Below, piece after piece: positions 61,016-64,000 of a stretch of 64,000 bases of DNA. The notes under the pieces are model-generated. The model was not told the DNA's origin. It made no database searches and saw only the letters and a list, made by a program, of their open reading frames with translations. A program made the translations under genes and the position numbers. Positions within the stretch are counted from its first letter, which is position 1. The number at the start of each line of letters is the position of its first letter. Origin of the DNA: Desulfobacteraceae bacterium UBA2174 (GTDB lineage Bacteria > Desulfobacterota > Desulfobacteria > Desulfobacterales > UBA2174); the NCBI GenBank assembly GCA_002327445.1, contig DCWA01000032.1, positions 72,087 to 136,086 of the forward strand, given 5' to 3'.

Positions 61016-61339
61016 ATGAAAACTTTAATTGCGATTTTCTGGGTAATTCCGGGGTGGCCGATTCTGGTATGGGGGTTCTTCTTGATGTTTTTGTATTGGA
61101 TTTTTTTATTGTTCTTTCTGATTGATCCCCATCTCGCAAATCCTTGTTTTGCCTGTCGGTCTGATCCGCAAGCCTCAAATCATCAAAGGCAAAACAAACG
61201 AGACCCGGCCAACGGTATCGACGATATGGTCACATTTGGAGAGATCGTCTTCCGCGTAACGTTTCTTTATTCCCCCCTTGTCAGTGCGATACCCGATATC
61301 CCGCTATCCGCGTCGGTGGTCCACTCAACCGTTACCTGA
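61016..61339 (+). CDS. Doubtful small membrane protein
   Basis: 107 codons from the ATG at 61016. The first 45 residues are strongly hydrophobic (LIAIFWVIPGWPILVWGFFL then MFLYWIFLLFFLI), with a basic remainder. Codon use is AT-richer than neighbours, there is no clear ribosome site and the end overlaps the SRAP gene by 15 bases. It may not be real. Confidence 0.3.
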   Translation: MKTLIAIFWVIPGWPILVWGFFLMFLYWIFLLFFLIDPHLANPCFACRSDPQASNHQRQNKRDPANGIDDMVTFGEIVFRVTFLYSPLVSAIPDIPLSASVVHSTVT

Positions 61340-61999
61340 CCGTTCGATGCATTTCGCGGAGTTGTTCTCCACCCGGTTGATCAGCTTGGACACCGGATAT
61401 CGTTCAAGATCCTTCACGTATTCGATCTTCAGGAGATTCTCGAAACTGGCAGGATCCTTGTTTTCTGGATCCAGCCAGCGGCCAAAGGCCCGCGGATCGA
61501 GGATCAGCGGCATCCTGCCGTGAATGTCCCGCACCGAATCGCTGGCCTCAGTGGTAATGATGCTACACGACTTGTAGGGCTCCCCGTCCTTGGGTTTCCT
61601 TACTTCCCAGAGCCCTGCAAATGCCATCGGCGCTCCGCTCTGCAGATGAAAATAAAACGGCTGTCGGTTGCCATCCTTGCCCGCCCACTCGCAGAAGCCG
61701 TTTGCCGGAATCGGGCACCGGCGATATTTCAGGGCAGCCTTGAAAGCCGGCTTGGCGGCGAGAGTTTCCACCCGGGCATTGATCATCCTGGAACCGATGG
61801 TCGTGTCCTTGGCCCAGAACGAGACCAGGCCCCAGTGACGTCGTTCGATTTGCCGAGTGCCATCCTGGTGGATAATCACGGGGATCTTTTGGGTCGGCGC
61901 GGCGTTGTAATTGGGCACAAGGTCAAACGCCGGGGGCTCGGCGTTGAAATAGCGCTCGAGCTCAGGTACCAGGCTGAAGATGACATATCGGCCACACAT
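61325..61999 (-). CDS. SOS response-associated (SRAP/HMCES) protein
   Basis: Forms a covalent adduct with abasic sites in single-stranded DNA, shielding them. 224 residues from the ATG at 61999 (GGAGGGA upstream), so Cys2 (MCGRY) becomes the reactive N-terminal residue. Asn75 and Glu79 in MINARVE, Glu104 in GFCEWAG and His160 in IHGRMPLIL complete the active site. YedK-like length. A longer start at 62077 would destroy the N-terminal Cys. Confidence 0.95.
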   Translation of the reverse strand: MCGRYVIFSLVPELERYFNAEPPAFDLVPNYNAAPTQKIPVIIHQDGTRQIERRHWGLVSFWAKDTTIGSRMINARVETLAAKPAFKAALKYRRCPIPANGFCEWAGKDGNRQPFYFHLQSGAPMAFAGLWEVRKPKDGEPYKSCSIITTEASDSVRDIHGRMPLILDPRAFGRWLDPENKDPASFENLLKIEYVKDLERYPVSKLINRVENNSAKCIERSGNG

Positions 62000-62071
62000 C
62001 TTTTTCCCTCCCGCTTGCCGGTTGCTGGCTTGAATCTTGGGTTGCCCCGGTAGTATTGTCAATTCAAGGTA

Positions 62072-62260
62072 GTGCATTTCCCCAAGGCAATTGTGGTCCT
62101 GAAGCCGGGTGCTTCTGCAACCAGAGAAGAGTTGGCCTCCTTCGCGCGCGAGCGCCTGGCCGGCTTCAAGACGCCCGGGGTCATCGAATTCGTCGCGGAA
62201 CTTCCGAAAACGGCTCAGGCAAGATTCTCAAGACCGAACTGCGGGCGCATTTTTCTTTCA
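62072..62260 (+). pseudogene. C-terminal remnant of an acyl-CoA synthetase
   Basis: The frame from 62072 reads VHFPKAIVVLKPGASATREE, then LASFARERLAGFKTPGVIEF, VAELPKTA, and after a one-base shift near 62214-62221 GKILKTELR. This is the end of an AMP-forming acyl-CoA synthetase, including the catalytic Lys loop (PKTxxGKIL). The N-terminal 450 or so residues are absent. After the shift the frame runs without a stop into recD2. Confidence 0.75.
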
Positions 62261-62268
62261 GGTCAGCG

Positions 62269-64000
62269 ATGAGGCAAGAGCAACTTCAATCCATCACCGA
62301 ATCGCTCCGCGGCATCGTCGACCGCGTGACGTATCACAACCCGGACAGCGGGTGGTCCGTGCTGCGCGTGGCGCCGTTCAACAACCCGATGCAGCAGGAG
62401 ACGGTCATCGTCCACCAGACCAAGGTGTTTGCCGGCGCCACGATGGAATTTCACGGGGCCTGGACCGTCGATCCCAAGTACGGACGGCAGTTCAGGGCCA
62501 CGGCGGCGGTGGAAAGGAAGCCGGCTTCGGCGGCGGCCCTGGAAAAATATCTCGGCTCGGGCCTGATCAAGGGCGTCGGGCCAAAGACGGCCACGAAAAT
62601 CGTTCGGCACTTCAAGGAAAAGACCCTCGACGTTTTCGAGGAAGAGATCCAGCGGCTGGTGGAGGTGCCAGGGATCGCCGAAAAAAAGCTTCGCATGGTC
62701 AGCGAGGCCTGGGCCGAGCACCGGGCCATCCGGGAAGTGATGATGTTCTTGCAGTCCCACGGCATCAGCACCCTCTTTGCCGTACGGATCTACAAGCAAT
62801 ACGGCGACAACGCCATCGACACCGTCACCGAGGATCCCTATCGGCTGGCCAACGACATCCACGGCATCGGCTTCTTTTCCGCCGACAAGGTCGCCCTGAG
62901 CATCGGCCTGGAAAAGGACAGCCCCCGGCGCATCATGGCCGGCATCCGGCACGTGCTGGCCGCCAGCCGGGAGTTCGGCCACTGCTACCTCACCGCGGCC
63001 CAGATCGAGGCCCGGACCCGTGAGCTGATCGGGCTGGACGTGAGCGAGCGCCTGCCGCTGTTTCTGGAGGAGATGGAGCAAGAGGGGCTGCTCAAGGTCC
63101 GCGAGATCGCATCTGCGGACGGCGAGACAGCCCTTTGCTACTACGCCAAGTCCCTCTACTTCGACGAGCTTTACGTGGCCAAACGGCTGTCCGAGCGCGG
63201 CAACGTTCCAACCGTGGACACCGCCCGGGTCGAGCGCTGGATGGAACTGTTCAGTCGGGCCAGAAATTTCACCCTGGGAGAAGAGCAGTTGGCCGCCGTG
63301 AAGGAAATCGTCGGGGAAAAGATCTCGATTCTCACCGGTGGCCCCGGATCCGGCAAGACGACCACCACCCTGGTGCTCGTCCGGCTGCTGGAAGCCATGG
63401 GCCGCAAGGTCATCCTGGCCGCCCCCACCGGCCGGGCCGCGCAGCGAATGATGGACGTGATCGGGCGAGAGGCCAAGACGATCCACCGGCTGCTGGAATG
63501 GAAGGGCGGACAGTTCAGCCGCAATGAGGAAAATCCCCTGGAGGTCGGGTTTCTCATCGTCGACGAATCCTCCATGCTCGACATCAGCCTGACCGCCTCC
63601 TTGCTCAAAGCCGTCCCCGCGCACAGCCAGGTGCTCTTCATCGGAGATGCGGACCAGCTGCCTTCCGTCGGCGCCGGCAACGTGCTGCGGGACATGATCG
63701 CATCCGGCGCCATCCCCTGCTTCCGGCTGTCGAAAATCTTCCGCCAGGCCGAGGCGTCCAGCATCATCCGCTACGCCTACCAAATCAACAGCGGCGAGCT
63801 GCCCCACGTCGACTCGCCGTTCAAGAAGCCGGAAGTGTGGGAAAACGGCACGGACTGCTTTTTCATGGACGCCGACGAAGCCACCCGGGCCCAGCTCGGC
63901 TTCATCGCCCGGGTCAAGCGGCATTTCGAAAACCAACCTCCCCCTGCCGTAAGCGAGCCTTACGGAGATGCCAATCCTTACGAATTCAGGGTGAGCGAGG
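62269..64000 (+). CDS. recD2: RecD2-type ATP-dependent DNA helicase (3' end cut by window)
   Basis: 5'-3' superfamily 1B helicase without RecBC. About 577 codons are visible from the ATG at 62269 (weak AGGT upstream). N-terminal LRGIVDRVTYHNPDSGWSVL OB-like domain, helix-hairpin-helix repeats (GSGLIKGVGPKTATKIV; EVPGIAEKKL), the YrrC-like IYKQYGDNAIDTVTEDPYRLA, then Walker A GGPGSGKTTTT (about 358), LAAPTGRAAQRM, Walker B FLIVDESSMLD and FIGDADQLPSVGAG. The upstream remnant is in the same frame, so the true start needs care. Confidence 0.93.
   Translation, partial: MRQEQLQSITESLRGIVDRVTYHNPDSGWSVLRVAPFNNPMQQETVIVHQTKVFAGATMEFHGAWTVDPKYGRQFRATAAVERKPASAAALEKYLGSGLIKGVGPKTATKIVRHFKEKTLDVFEEEIQRLVEVPGIAEKKLRMVSEAWAEHRAIREVMMFLQSHGISTLFAVRIYKQYGDNAIDTVTEDPYRLANDIHGIGFFSADKVALSIGLEKDSPRRIMAGIRHVLAASREFGHCYLTAAQIEARTRELIGLDVSERLPLFLEEMEQEGLLKVREIASADGETALCYYAKSLYFDELYVAKRLSERGNVPTVDTARVERWMELFSRARNFTLGEEQLAAVKEIVGEKISILTGGPGSGKTTTTLVLVRLLEAMGRKVILAAPTGRAAQRMMDVIGREAKTIHRLLEWKGGQFSRNEENPLEVGFLIVDESSMLDISLTASLLKAVPAHSQVLFIGDADQLPSVGAGNVLRDMIASGAIPCFRLSKIFRQAEASSIIRYAYQINSGELPHVDSPFKKPEVWENGTDCFFMDADEATRAQLGFIARVKRHFENQPPPAVSEPYGDANPYEFRVSE

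Noticed and set aside
1..64000. tRNA or rRNA genes
   Set aside because: By eye I found no cloverleaf with a 3' CCA context and no rRNA-like stretch; a tRNA scan could still find one I missed.

Overview
The window is a GC-rich (roughly 60-65% by eye) stretch of chromosome from what looks like a Desulfobacterota (deltaproteobacterial) bacterium, probably close to Desulfobacterales. This rests on an IscA/HesB-like selenoprotein with an in-frame TGA, the leuS-lptE neighbourhood near rpsT, a Cys-less PurF-like protein, the CGGC, DUF3786, LarB, ElbB and CbiR-like families, LPS genes (kdsB, lptE), and intergenic spacers filled with short iterated words. It is an inference from gene content; no rRNA or marker tree is available. 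Nearly all of the window is core or housekeeping sequence. I see no prophage, CRISPR array, tRNA or rRNA gene.

Layout. 1-3.0 kb (minus): ftsB, a TPR-like protein, a lipoprotein, coaBC and a truncated family-4 uracil-DNA glycosylase. 3.2 kb: rpsT, convergent with lptE-leuS (minus). 6.9-16.2 kb (plus): rng, a LysM-type membrane protein, yajC-secD-secF, dprA and topA. 16.3-22.9 kb: an ARMT1/DUF89-like protein, a CNNM/CBS transporter-like protein, efp and a TrpF-like protein (minus), and guaA. 23-28.4 kb: a coiled-coil membrane protein, an exported dienelactone hydrolase, FAH-family hydrolase/trmJ/ndk (minus), an FmdB zinc ribbon and a macrodomain protein. 28.5-33.1 kb: the selenoprotein, a cupin, an enoyl-CoA hydratase-like protein, a TIGR01777 epimerase, a small CxxC membrane protein, a nitroreductase, a CGGC protein and a broken SDR gene. 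33.1-34.0 kb is an apparently non-coding island of inverted and direct repeats.

34-42.5 kb: an SCP2-like protein; a class-III aminotransferase homologue that lacks its PLP lysine and whose 3' end lies in a perfect 257-bp tandem duplication; DUF3786; an orphan DNA methyltransferase beside a MazF-like remnant; carB; aat. 42.5-50.8 kb: larB (minus), kdsB and a YitT-family protein (plus), then a cell-envelope operon on the minus strand (membrane protein, bifunctional PBP1, SPOR protein), elbB and a hotdog thioesterase coupled to a CbiR-like TIM barrel. 51.8-59.3 kb (plus): a small conserved protein, a C-terminal J-domain protein, a methyltransferase, a YchJ/SEC-C protein, a YgiQ-type radical SAM protein, an RlmL-like methyltransferase, a YfcE-like phosphoesterase and the PurF homologue. 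59.4-64 kb: a frameshifted Flp pilin, a universal stress protein, an SRAP-family protein, an acyl-CoA synthetase remnant and recD2, which runs off the window.

The items most worth a second look are the selenoprotein with a SECIS-like hairpin and a terminator-like hairpin abutting its ribosome binding site, the PurF homologue without its glutaminase cysteine, the lysine-less aminotransferase with the fresh tandem duplication, and the families of intergenic repeats. I did not find a clear multi-gene defence or otherwise novel system.
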